A DNA stretch of 64,000 nt from Pampus argenteus (lineage: Eukaryota > Chordata > Actinopteri > Scombriformes > Stromateidae): contig CM072876.1 in NCBI GenBank assembly GCA_036937835.1, positions 16,831,001 through 16,895,000 on the forward strand, written 5' to 3'. A program made the translations under genes and the position numbers. Positions 12,399-23,029 of this stretch are shown here, piece by piece. Numbering within the stretch: the stretch's first letter is position 1; each line of letters starts with the position of its first letter. The notes under the pieces were generated by a model. It was not told where the DNA came from. It saw only the letters and a program-made list of their open reading frames with translations, and made no database searches.

Positions 12399-13918
12399 GT
12401 AAGTTCTTAAAGTTTGCACTCTCTTCCATCCCATCTACAGCTAAATTACCAGACGCGTCCACATCCAGCATCCTGCGGTATAGCCTTCCACAGTATACTC
12501 TTATTATTATTATTATTATTTTAATAACTTAATTATGTTTAAAGTCGATGTTTCATGCGTCCTGCTGCGGTCAGATGAGGCCAGTGTGCCGGGATGACAG
12601 CGCTATCTGCTCCCGGGCTGCTCGGTGTTTTTACGCACGGCAATCGAACGCTGTGCGCACACGGTGAAAACACAAACACGGATTACGCAGAAAGCTTAGT
12701 TTATGCCATACTTCATCGCCAGTGCGCCATTGGCATAACTAGCCTGCTCATTATAGATTATCAATCTATCACGACAAACTAGGTAAGATCAGCTCATCGA
12801 TCGTCCCAGCAGGCTCGGCTCGATGGCCGAGAGTGAGCCGTCTATCTGGACGCGCTCGTTTCCTCCAGAGTGGCCTCGGCTCTAACAGTCCTGTCTGCTC
12901 TCGAACCCTGGAAAGGAAAATACGGCAGATTGACGCGGAGCCGTAACGCGTCTCACACACTTAAAACACACACACACTCGCACAATAAAGAGGATTTCAA
13001 TAAGTCAAAATGGCAAAAGAGTAGCACTTTAAATGCAGCGGGTCCCATTTAAATCAGCGGCATTATGTTAATGCGTAAAAACAGAAAAATCACACGATAG
13101 GTGTAACAGTGTAATAATCATGCGCGGCGTGGATGTGATGGCTGGTATGGGTTGTAAATCCTCGGTCTTTATATGCATCGTATAACCTCCACATCACACA
13201 TGTCATATGAGATATAACTAGAGCATGTATTATTATTATTATTATTATTATTGTTTGTTTGTTTGTTTTATAGCGGTGCGTCCTGACTGGCGTCCTAAAT
13301 CTCTCGTCACGGAGCGCTTTGCTGACATTAATCATAATTTAAAAAAAAACAACAACAACTTTATATTATTATATAATATATATTTCCATGAACGCGTTAG
13401 ACTCTCGCACACTTCCAGAACATAAAGCAGGCTTCGCAGGTTGAAGCTGAAAACAAGCCGTCCGCTCATAGAGGCTTCCACTGGGGTTTCCTGACCGCTT
13501 CGAGCTGCACATAAACCCGTCCGTGTGCGCGTCGGGATGGAGGCAGACGCCGCTCGTTTGACCTGAACGCAACTCCAAAAAAAATAAATAATAATAATAA
13601 ATAGTTTTAATGAACTGATGTGTAAAATAAACCAGCAATAAATATATAATATAAAAGATTAAATGTGCGTAAAGATTCTGAGCCGTCTCTGTTTCTAGAC
13701 TCTTTATACAGTAAAAAAAAAAGTTCCCCCGCAGAATATGAGGACATGTCTGCTGCAGCACACTCAATATTCTTATTGCATGTTTTGCTTTAGCTGCTGC
13801 TGCTAGAAATGAGGTCAGGGGTATATGCTATAGATATAGATGTGTGGCCTATCAGTAATACCCAGCCCCGGTGCTCCGGTGAGATTTAACCACCTGCCTC
13901 TCGGTTTCCTGTCACTAG
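12399..13918 (+). other. epha7: epha7 intron 1 (1,520 bp)
   Basis: The intron is bounded by GTAAGT and CACTAG. Its first ~570 bp stay CpG-rich and probably extend the promoter CpG island. It contains a (TTA)-type run at about 12500-12521, a (TAT)n tract at 13228-13252 followed by (GTTT)n to 13269, and AT-rich sequence around 13330-13680. A second CpG-rich patch lies at about 13430-13575. No additional exon is evident. Confidence 0.85.
13228..13269. repeat. (TAT)n-(GTTT)n tract in intron 1
   Basis: TAT trinucleotides at 13228-13252 are followed directly by GTTT repeats to about 13269. Confidence 0.95.
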
Positions 13919-13983
13919 TGATTCTGCTGGACTCCAAGGCACAGCAGACAGAACTGGAGTGGATCTCCTATCCTCCCAATGGG
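13919..13983 (+). CDS. epha7: epha7 exon 2 (start of ephrin-binding domain)
   Basis: This 65-bp exon completes codon 32 (Val) and encodes residues 33-53, ending PPNG. Joining it to exon 1 gives AKE-VILLDSKAQQTELEWIS, the first strand of the Eph ligand-binding domain. Its length is the standard one for the second exon of Eph genes. The acceptor is a pyrimidine-rich tract ending CACTAG, and the donor is GGG|GTAAGT. It ends in phase 0. The exon is too short to stand out as an ORF and was located by homology and splice signals. A (TC)n(TA)n repeat begins about 43 bp after its donor. Confidence 0.94.
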
Positions 13984-14025
13984 GTAAGTGTACGAATATC
14001 TGCATCACTGGTACAAACACTGAAT

Positions 14026-14107
<82 letters not shown>

Positions 14108-14689
14108 GTATATTTTTTTCCAGCTGTCTCTGATATCCCACATTTGTGATTGGAATAATAATATTTCAGAAAGATGTTAAATATACATGAGGATCAGTAG
14201 CCTTTATTTCTCTCTTCACAAAAGTCTTCCCATAATACCAGATAAGGAATGCAAGAGGTTGTTTCTGCAACTAAACTCTGCCGGCTTTTGACAGTCGGAT
14301 CACAAAGGCCTTTAGCTAAGCACTTCCAACCCGCTAGTCTGATTAAAAACAGGCAGGCTGCGAAACTTTTTAAATAAATAATGTGAGTAAAAGCAGATAA
14401 ACTGAGCGCAGACGTTCTTTAAAGATGTCTAGGTGCCATAAAACTGCCACTGCTGATCTCCCGTCATTCACTGCTTTTTATTGTATATGGAGCTGTCTGA
14501 AATGACTATATTTCATACACGTTTGTCATATTCATTGCACTGTAATCACTTCCAGTCTAGGTTTGATTGCCAGTCATTAGACGTCTTTATGTGGATCTCA
14601 GTCTGGCGGTTTTTACATTTTAGATTTAACATGGTGGCTTTCCCTAATGGCCTGCATTCATATACAAATGTATGTCTTCTTTCTTTCAG
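13984..14689 (+). other. epha7: epha7 intron 2 (706 bp) with a compound microsatellite
   Basis: This is the shortest intron seen, bounded by GTAAGT and TTTCAG. A (TC)n tract at 14027-14049 runs directly into a (TA)n tract to about 14104. The rest is ordinary unique-looking sequence. Confidence 0.9.
14027..14104. repeat. Compound (TC)n(TA)n microsatellite in intron 2
   Basis: A (TC)n tract passes directly into a long (TA)n tract. It starts 43 bases after the exon 2 donor. Confidence 0.97.
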
Positions 14690-15359
14690 TGGGAAGAAAT
14701 CAGCGGCTTGGATGAGAACTATACACCCATTCGCACATACCAAGTTTGCCAAGTCATGGAGCCCAATCAGAATAACTGGCTTCGGACTAACTGGATAGAG
14801 AAGGGCGATGCCCAGAGAATTTTTGTAGAACTGAAGTTCACCTTGAGGGATTGTAACAGTCTACCTGGTGTGGTGGGCACTTGCAAGGAGACGTTCAACT
14901 TGTATTACCAGGAAACTGATTCAGAGGTGGGCAGGAGCTTGCGGGAGAACCAGTACGTGAAAATTGACACGATCGCCGCAGATGAAAGCTTCACCCAGGG
15001 CGACCTGGGCGAGAGGAAGATGAAGCTGAATACTGAAGTGCGTATTATTGGCCCGCTGTCCAGGCGAGGTTTTTACCTGGCCTTCCAGGATGTAGGGGCG
15101 TGTATCGCCCTGGTCTCTGTCAAAGTTTATTACAAGAAGTGCTGGTCTATCATTGAGAACCTGGCCACGTTCCCAGACACCGTGACGGGATCAGAGTTCT
15201 CCTCGCTGGTGGAGGTCGAGGGCATGTGCGTGAGCGACGCAGAGGAGGAGGCCGACAACTCTCCAAAGATGCACTGCAGCGCCGAAGGGGAATGGCTGGT
15301 GCCCATTGGGAAATGTATATGCAAAGCGGGATTTCATCAGAAAGGAGATGCATGCGAAC
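14690..15359 (+). CDS. epha7: epha7 exon 3 (ephrin-binding domain and start of cysteine-rich region)
   Basis: This 670-bp exon encodes residues 54-276 plus one base. It holds nearly all of the ephrin ligand-binding domain (about 32-205), which contacts the ephrin G-H loop. The four cysteines expected for its two disulfides are at 73, 108, 118 and 191. Family hallmarks include CQVMEPNQNNWLRTNWI, FTLRDCNSLPG, KIDTIAADESFTQGDLGERK and GFYLAFQDVGACIALVSVKV. Residues from about 205 begin the sushi/EGF-like region, with C233, C249, C262, C264 and C275 and the motif MHCSAEGEWLVPIGKCICKAG. N63-Y-T is a possible N-glycosylation site. The acceptor is TTCTTTCAG|T and the donor GAAC|GTGAGT. The open frame reaches back to an ATG at 14672 and forward to 15433, but both extensions are intronic. 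No frameshift or stop interrupts it. Confidence 0.98.
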
Positions 15360-16513
15360 GTGAGTGCCTGTACTTTCTTTTTCATAACAGTGAAAGATAT
15401 ATATTTTTATTTTTATTTTTTGTAGTAATTTAATTTACTCATTAGAATTCCCAGAGTTGTTTTCATATTGAACTAACTTTTTAGAAATCCGTCAGGGGCA
15501 TCCTGGAATTTCACACAACAAAAGGTGTGCCAAGAGAAAACAAACAAACAAACAAACAAACAACAGAACACAGGCAATAAACCGGGGAGTATTTGTGATT
15601 TGATTATGCAAAGCAGGTAAATGACAATTTAAGCATCGCTGGCTGAATAGTTGTGTTGGCAAATGGGATTAGAGCAGTTGATTTGACAGCAGTAAAGATG
15701 AATAAAGTATTGAGTCCAGGCATCCGCAATGTAATAATTGGAATCCGCGTTAATTGATTACAAGGCTTGTAATTTATAGCCACGATTCTGTTGACACTGG
15801 GATTAAATAATAACTGGAGTTTAGCTCCTCAACTCAAACACTGCTCTGTTACCTACTGGCAGGGATCCAAGACAATCGCTAGCAGAATATACAGGTCTAG
15901 AGGAAGTCCAGCCAGTCTCTCAGTATCTCGCTGCCCCGGCCGAACAGCCCTGACAGAGAAGGAAAACAAATAGCTGCCGTACTGTGGCTTTTTAGCTCTC
16001 GGGATATTTATGAAGGAGCCTAACAGGAAGGGCAAATACAGCCTCTGCAGGGCTCATTTTTTTCATTGTGGTGCAGGATTGTACCACTACAATTAACAAT
16101 AACATACTTTCTGTCACTCTGAACGCTCAGAGGATTATTTTCAGCGGCCACCTGACTTGTAAGATAAAAATCACTATGGATTAAAGGGGGGTGACTTAGG
16201 TCACAGAACTTAAGTGGCCTGCCTTGTCAGCCAAGCCTCTTTTTTTTTTTTTTTTTTCTTTTTTGCAAAGTGGGCAACCTCAATCTAAGCAGCTTATGAG
16301 GAGCCAGGAGCAGCCAGTAATAATTGAAGGGAATGCATCTAAGAACAAATTAGTGTCCCTGGCAGACAAGCTTTTATGCCATGCTGTCATCCATTAGGGA
16401 CCCACTGAGGGAGGTGTTAATGAAATATATTAGGCCATGTAATTTAGAGCAACACAGCCCGCCTCAAGTTGTGCTACGTCTCTGATGTAGGCGATCGCTG
16501 ATTCAAGCCCGCA

Positions 16514-16841
16514 GAGTTCCTTTTTTATTGTTTTTGTTGTTTTAATATGCATAGATGGGAGATCCGGTTGTGCCCTTAGGTGGAAAGAAAGCCCGTGATT
16601 TATTTCCACGGGGAAAACGATGCAGCGTAACAGCCGAAAGCTCTGGCTTGTCAAAGTAACTTTAAGATACCTTTCCGTATTATGTCCTGGTGCACAGCCA
16701 TCACAACAGAAGACTGTAACATCTCTGTGGTAATTAATTTGTTCATGTGCATGTAGATATAGGCAGCAGTATAGTGAATACCTTGCCCATTAGGTTGTTA
16801 AAAGCCTGAAGATTAAGGCTCCTTAATGTGTATGTGGATCA
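16514..16841 (+). repeat. A: direct repeat left of P'
   Basis: This ~330 bp segment begins GAGTTCC and ends TGTATGTGGATCA. A second copy lies at 17445-17778, with P' between them. Over 85 columns starting ATAGA-GGGAGATCC I count 78 matches. Longer shared blocks include TTTTTGTTGTTTTAATATGC and ATTATGTCCTGGTGCACAGC. This copy has an 18-bp stretch (about 16637-16654) missing in the other. Bases 16842-16868 partly repeat its end (GGATTAATGTGTATGT). Confidence 0.9.
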
Positions 16842-16868
16842 ATAATATGTGGATTAATGTGTATGTAG

Positions 16869-17256
16869 TCCCCGCACCCTACCTCCTCCTCCTCCTCCTG
16901 ACCACACAACATGTTGGGCCAATATGTTATTTAACACTCAGGCTGAAAATGAGTCACGCATCTTTCATTAAAACAATGCAAAATTCTAAGTTATAATCTT
17001 TGATCAAGGAAGCTGTGCGCTCTGAAACGTCAAGTGTGCCAGTTCAAATAACAAAAAGCAAAAAATAAAAAAAAGAACCAAAAACCAGATACTACAACTA
17101 ATTCCTGCTGAAGGTATCAATGTAACATGCATGTTTGGTGGATATAAATCTGTGTTTCTGATCATTCATAATGTACAGATTTAACAAAGTAGCAAAGATG
17201 ACATATTAGGATCATGATACAGAATTTGCTGTTGCAGTTCCTGACACATACTGCTG

Positions 17257-17292
<36 letters not shown>

Positions 17293-17440
17293 AAACACCA
17301 ACTGTACTACAGCATGCCTTGCCCTTTTCCTGAAAAAAAAAAAAAAAAGGAAAATATGCTGCTTTAAGTTAAGTGACAACATCTCCGCCGTGCATTCCAT
17401 AAAACCCGGCCATCTCCACGCTCTACCCGGCCCTCAGTTT
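16869..17440 (+). repeat. P': copy of the promoter-flanking segment inside intron 3
   Basis: This is the downstream partner of the 11641-12083 segment, in the same orientation and offset by about 5,220 bp at its left end. It is longer because of an A-rich stretch near 17048-17090 and about 75 extra bases before its (GT)n tract (17259-17291). Its left edge touches the end of segment A and its right edge touches A'. The match fades near CGGCCCTCAGTTTCC. The copy lacks everything corresponding to 12084 onward, including the CCAAT and CRE-like sites and exon 1. Confidence 0.85.
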
Positions 17441-17444
17441 CCCG

Positions 17445-17778
17445 GAGTTCCTGTTTATTGTTTTTGTTGTTTTAATATGCATAGACGGGAGATCCGGTTG
17501 TGCCCGTAGGTAGAAAGAAAGCCCGTGATTTATTTCCACAAGGAGAACGATGCAGCATAACAGCCAAGTAACTTTAAGCTACCTTTTCTTATTATGTCCT
17601 GGTGCACAGCCATTCACAACAGAAGACTGTTACATCTCTGTGTTAATGAATCTGTTCACATGTCACTTAAACAAATATAGGTATATGTAGATATAGGCAG
17701 CAGTACAATGACTACCCTACCCCTTAGGTTGTAAAAAGCCTGAAGAAGAAGAAGACTCTTTAATGTGTATGTGGATCA
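17445..17778 (+). repeat. A': direct repeat right of P'
   Basis: This is the second copy of segment A, in the same orientation, starting at GAGTTCCTG directly after the end of P'. It keeps the same block order to TTTAATGTGTATGTGGATCA. It differs by substitutions, by the 18-bp difference and by a short insertion near 17660-17680. Sequence after 17778 has no visible counterpart after segment A. Confidence 0.9.
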
Positions 17779-20284
17779 GATTCCAGTCTTGACACTGCAC
17801 CTTTATGAGCTTTATCTCCACTGAGGCATGAGAAGCCTTTGTATTAAGGGGTAGTTAATCTAAATAAAATGAGAATCACGGTGCACCATCAGCACTTCTT
17901 CCAGCGGCTCCACCGACATTAAATTGTCCATTCAGTAGTTTCCCCCAGAACAATCTAAAAGCTATTCAAGGTATTTCTATCAGCTGAACAGCAGAGCAAT
18001 AAGTCCAAGTGGCTGTGACTGTTAAAGATGTAGGATCCTGGCTCTCGGATGTCTTGACTTGTCTCAGCGCTGTAAAAGTCTTTCAGTAACAGACTTTCTC
18101 TAATGGTGCCTCATGGTGATTCTACGTCGTAACTATAAAGGGGTTCAGCGCGCCTTAAATGAACTAGTTCGTACAGTGTGCAGTTTGAACACGTCTAAGG
18201 GATAAAGTGTTTATACGTGTTCCAAATTGGTTCACTTGAAGGCGAAAAAAAAAAGAAGGCGAAAAGAATGTTGTCACGGAGAGGGCCAGACGCAAAGAAT
18301 CACACAAAAAAAAAGCAGTCGTAGTGTTGGACTTGGTTCTGCACGTGAAAAGTAAAAAAGTAGTTGGGTGAGGATTGATAAAAGACTGCTCGAGAGAGTA
18401 GCCGATGACTGTAAGAAGTAGGTGTGCTGGTTTTAGAATGTAACAAAAGTTGATCCGTTGAGGATCGAATCCTCTTGATTAGGCCATTAAGGTGCTGTAG
18501 CCAGGACTTACTTTATAACTAGCCACCACCAAAGTACATATTCATATAACTGTTCAAACATATTTTCAGGTGTAGGTGATCGAATGGAAAAAACATTTTC
18601 GGATGTAGCCTTCCAACTTCCTTCCAACATCGAAAACATGTTGAAATAAGAGGTTTAAGACACCATTAAATCACCCAACTGTCGCTTCTTTTGAAGCAAT
18701 CTGACTCTTTTACACTCAGTTGGTTAGTATCTGCAGTATGTGCTATGATTATGATTACACAGGGTGGGTGCAGGTGGAGTTTGGGAGTGGAGCTGTCAGT
18801 CATGTCATTTGAGGAGCCCCCTGTGTGGATGCAAAAGGCCTCCTCCGAAACGTGTTGTGATCCACTCATTCATCACCGTCAACGAAGAGGGACCCCTTGT
18901 CTTTTCAACCCTAACACCCCCCCTCCCACCACTACCACCACCCTTCTCCCTCCCCTGTCTCTCTTTAACTCTTTGTGTGGCAATCTGTGGCAGTAAATGT
19001 CACTCTTCTTTTCCGCCCGCTGCGTTCAGTGGTCTCAGTGTAATGGGTGTTGAAAAAGGCCAGTTGAAGTGTCCCCGCAGCCTGCACGGGGGGTTCATTT
19101 TGCGAAGAAGTGCGTGTTGTGAAAATAGCGCCCATTCATTCGCTGGTGCTGTTTAGCACTGGCTTCTGGTTGCAATGGAGCCACAGAGTCATTTGGACAG
19201 AGAGAGGGCTCTTGTAGGAGGACACTGGCGCCTTTGTTTCACTCAATCCCGGGAATGTATGTTGTCCGATTTTGACACATCACATCATTGTGGTACTAAG
19301 TAACCAGTGCCTGAGAAATGATTAACTGTTGACCCTCACCAAAAAAAAGAGAGAAGCCTCTATCTGGTGGAAAACAGATAAAACATGCTGTATCTCGCTG
19401 CTATCGGTGCATGCTAACAGGCGAATTAATGAGAGGATACAGCATCCTGTAGACGCTGGCACCATCCATCTTGACTGTCAGAGAGTTGGACAGAAGTTAG
19501 TTGGAGACTGATTGATGATTGAGCCCTGGAGGGAAAGGACTGAACAGTCGGGGTCTGACCACGACAGCTAGCGTGTATGGAAGCCACCAGGCGGTCTGGG
19601 CAGGCCAGGCCTGCAGAAAAAACTGCACTTAGCATTTCAAATGAAGCCAGGAAGCCAGGAGTCAGGAGGTCCTCATACATCTTGACGCTTCCCTGATTGA
19701 TAAGGTGTGACTTTTATATACCAAATGGATGTCTTTTACAACTGCTCCAGAGTTTAATTATGCAAATGACAGGTGTGCTTGGAATCCACAAGAGAGCTAA
19801 ATGGACCTAAATCAGTCAAGATTGAAATAAATTGGTGATGGATGGGAGCTGATCCTGTCACTGCTTGCGTCTGCTTCCTGTGAATAGTAGCATTCTTCCA
19901 CAGCCCACGACTTTTCCTCCTTGTTGTCCTGGCCTTGCAGGTAGCAGCCACACTCACAGATGTGGTATTATCCTAAAAATTGATCACTTAGGGGAAGACT
20001 TTGAGACATGAAACACACATAATAGAAAAAACTCAGTGGTGAGCGAATCAAATGATTAATTATTGAAGTCATTTATCAAGTAAAATACCAAATCAAATAT
20101 GCTTCCTTTTTCTGTTTTATACCATTCTGAATGAAATGGACAAAACCACCAATTCAAAGTCATCATCATGACTTGCGCTACGGGAAGTTGACGATTGGCA
20201 CGTTTCACTGTTTTCACATTAGTTTTCTTTTAGCATTTGGAGTCAGCTCAAGGTGACATTTTAAAATGTTATTTTTCAGTCCCG

Positions 20285-20440
20285 ACCCTGAAAATATTCA
20301 CTTTACCATCAGAGAGAAAAACCCAAAGCCAGTGATTATTTCATATTTGTGCCTTAAAAAAAAATACTAAAACAATTTATCGATTGTCACAATGTAATTT
20401 TCTGTCAACCATTTAATTGAATACTCAAATAATTGTTTCA
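20285..20440 (+). repeat. Degenerate teleost dispersed repeat, right-end fragment
   Basis: GAAAATATTCACTTTACCAT, then TTAAAAA, ATTTATCGATTGTCA, ATTTTCTGTCAACCATTTAA and a final AATAATTGTTTCAG follow the right half of a widespread teleost repeat. That repeat has AAAATATTCACATTT followed by several ATCGATTA-like blocks. Two other fragments of the same family occur at 22613-22760 and 33951-34140. Recognition is from memory; the family name is not assigned. Confidence 0.5.
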
Positions 20441-22612
20441 GATCATTGGATTACACATTTCTCATTTAGATTTTCAGTGCTTTCACTCAACTCTGTCATC
20501 AACTGCTGTCATTCACTTTCTTTGTGGACCCACTTCATTGTCTCTACTTCAGTTACTGGAGGATTTTCAATGTTGCCCCAGAAAAGAAGGTTCTCTGTGC
20601 TCTGTATACTATATGAAGGTGGACAAAACAATAGAAATAATGATTGCATCATAAGTTTATGCAAGAAAGGGAACACTGAGAAGGGTGTTACATTTCAGTG
20701 GACATGACGCTACTAAGAACAGGATCTGGTCATGTAGACTTGTCTTCGTGAAGAGACAATATCAATAAATCTAATTCCTCCTCATTAGTAGAGACTTACA
20801 CAAAGCTACTTCTTCAGAAGATGAAGAGAATTCCAATTTGACAGGCTATAATAACGAGTATTTATTTTCCACATCCAGCGTCCCCCTTTTTTAAATACAC
20901 ACTTCTGAATGAGAAGTAACAGCGGGGAAATAAGTTGTTTCCCGGGATACATGGACGTCTTGCTTGAGCTGGTCCCTGCCCTGTCAACATGTCAAATGAA
21001 GTACAAATGCCTCATTTTATATACACGGAGGCTTATTTAGTTGCTTGGCTTAGTAAATATTTGTCTCAAAGTCATATTCATATGAAAGCGCTCTAATTTG
21101 TATGCTGAGGTAAAGGCAAAGAAACAAAAGCCTTGCCGTCGTTAATTATTTGCTCCAACTGGTTCTCGGGTTTATTGATATCACATTAAAGTGAGGCTGG
21201 ATCTAAAACACACTATCTAAGCACAGAAAACTAAGCTTTAAGAAGGACAAGAGGCTGCCAGCGTCTGGTCACTAGTAATAGGTTTGTGTCTCACCTCTGC
21301 TGATAAGCTACAGCAACTGACTGCATACATGAATATCAAGTAGCTGATGGGAAAGCTCAATCCACTCAGCTGTGGTAGGCATACAAACCTTGTTTAGAAG
21401 CATCAAAAAACAATCTTATAGTTATTTTCCTATACACTAGTAACCCTTTACACTTGACACGTTGATATTTTCACTCCCTTTATTCACAGGAGTATTATAC
21501 ATACATATATACATCCTGGTTTGACTCTAAGAAGATGGGATTTTTTGTCATAAATTGCATTAATCTGATCTTTTACGCTGTTTCAAGTAGTCGAGGATTA
21601 ACTGGAGAATGATGACATATCAGTATCCAGGTCTTGGAATCTGACCTGCCAGTCCAAATTTGAGACCTTCTGTTGCATCACATGAATAGACAGAATCCAA
21701 GCAAACATTCCTCTTTCACGCACAAACAAAGGCATATGGTCAGCTATACTGGTAAGAGACTTTGTTAAGCCTCTAAAAGGGAGACCTTTGTGTCAGATAG
21801 TGTTATTTCCAAAGTGACACCAGGGTCCACTTTTTGCCATGCATAAGGTCAGTGAATATTAACTTCATTTACACATGGCTGCAGACCAGCGCAGCGCCAC
21901 AATGGAGGCCTGCCTGTTGTGCTTAGTAACGCGAGCGCACCGGCTGACAGGACACTGTCAAGACGGAAGATGGATGATCGCAGCAGTTGACCCCTGATCG
22001 CCAGAAGAGTCACCTCTCCGGCCCCCTCTCCCTGCATGACAAAAGAGCCCTCCCCCCATGTGCTGCTGCCCTCATCTCCACTTGCACTAACAGGTTCAGA
22101 CATCTTCATCGATCCCTGCTTCCATACCTCCTGCAATTCTAAGCTTTTGCCCTTTTTAGCTATCCAAACTGTGGCACAGATGTCTTTTTTTGTAATTGCT
22201 TGCCTGCTGACTGCTTGAGAGAGATGTGATCAGACAGGCGAACTCCATGTCAGAAGACAATGCCTTTGGTGTTCTGCGTTACGTCCCCGTGGCATGAGGG
22301 TGAAAGTGATATGTGACTCGGCTCGAGGTCTCGCCACCTTAAGAGGCAGCAGGGAGGGTCCTGTTGTCAGTGGAGCTTCTCCTCTGGGAGGCTTCAGACC
22401 GCTGGCTCTGTACTTCAATCTTCCTTTAAGAGGGAAATCGATAACTTATTACATAACTTCACACTTTCTTTCCACTTACATCCAGAGTAGAGGAAGCAGA
22501 ACTTAAAATGTGCTTAGGGTTGCTCTGTTGCAGGAAATTCTGCCGTTTCTTCCAGCGAGTACTCTTTTTTGGGTATTCAGTTTCATTTTGAAATAAACAC
22601 GATAAATAAGTT

Positions 22613-22760
22613 TAGGGCAGCAACTACTGCTGCTTTCTTTTCATTACTGAGTCTGCGGACGATGTTTCGGGATTATTTGATGAAGTGTTTGGTCTATAAA
22701 ATGTCAGCAAATAGTGGAAAATGCACATTGCCAGAACATCATGAGAATGTCTGTGAGTCA
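22613..22760 (+). repeat. Teleost dispersed repeat, left-end fragment
   Basis: TAGGGCAGCAACTACTGCTG, then TTTTCATTACTGAGTCTGC, GATTATTTGATGAAGTG and TTGGTCTATAAAATGTCAGC with AATAGTGGAAAATG follow the left half of the same widespread repeat. Its usual form opens with AGGGCTGCAAC and carries TTGGTCTATAAAATGTCAGA. The repeat explains the 122-codon open frame crossing this position. Confidence 0.6.
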
Positions 22761-22979
22761 TTTTCTATCTATCTAGAAGGACTAGAAAACTTGATACCGC
22801 TAGCTATAAACGATAAATATATAAGAGCAGCCCAGATTTGCACAACCACTCGTGGGCATCTGAGGCCAAGCTGTCTTTATGTGTCGGGGGGAGCCATGGG
22901 GGGGCCTGGCCACCGCAGTGATGAGCGGCTGGTTTGACATTGTTCCATTCCTTTCTGTCACAGCTCTGGGACCAGACGA

Positions 22980-23029
22980 GGGGGGTAGGGGGGGGTGGAT
23001 CAGGGTGGGCGGGGGCTGGGTCAGGAGGG
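22980..23029 (+). repeat. G-rich tract with overlapping G-quadruplex-type motifs
   Basis: At least seven runs of three or more G occur within about 50 bases. They include GGGTGGGCGGGGGCTGGG, which has four G runs with loops of one to two bases. The G-rich strand is the epha7 coding strand, so it would also be present in the pre-mRNA. Confidence 0.85.

Noticed and set aside
14672..15433. Reading epha7 exon 3 as a 253-codon gene starting at 14672
   Set aside because: The ATG at 14672 precedes the polypyrimidine tract and AG acceptor at 14688-14689, and the 3' end runs past a GTGAGT donor into T-rich intron. Only 14690-15359 is coding.
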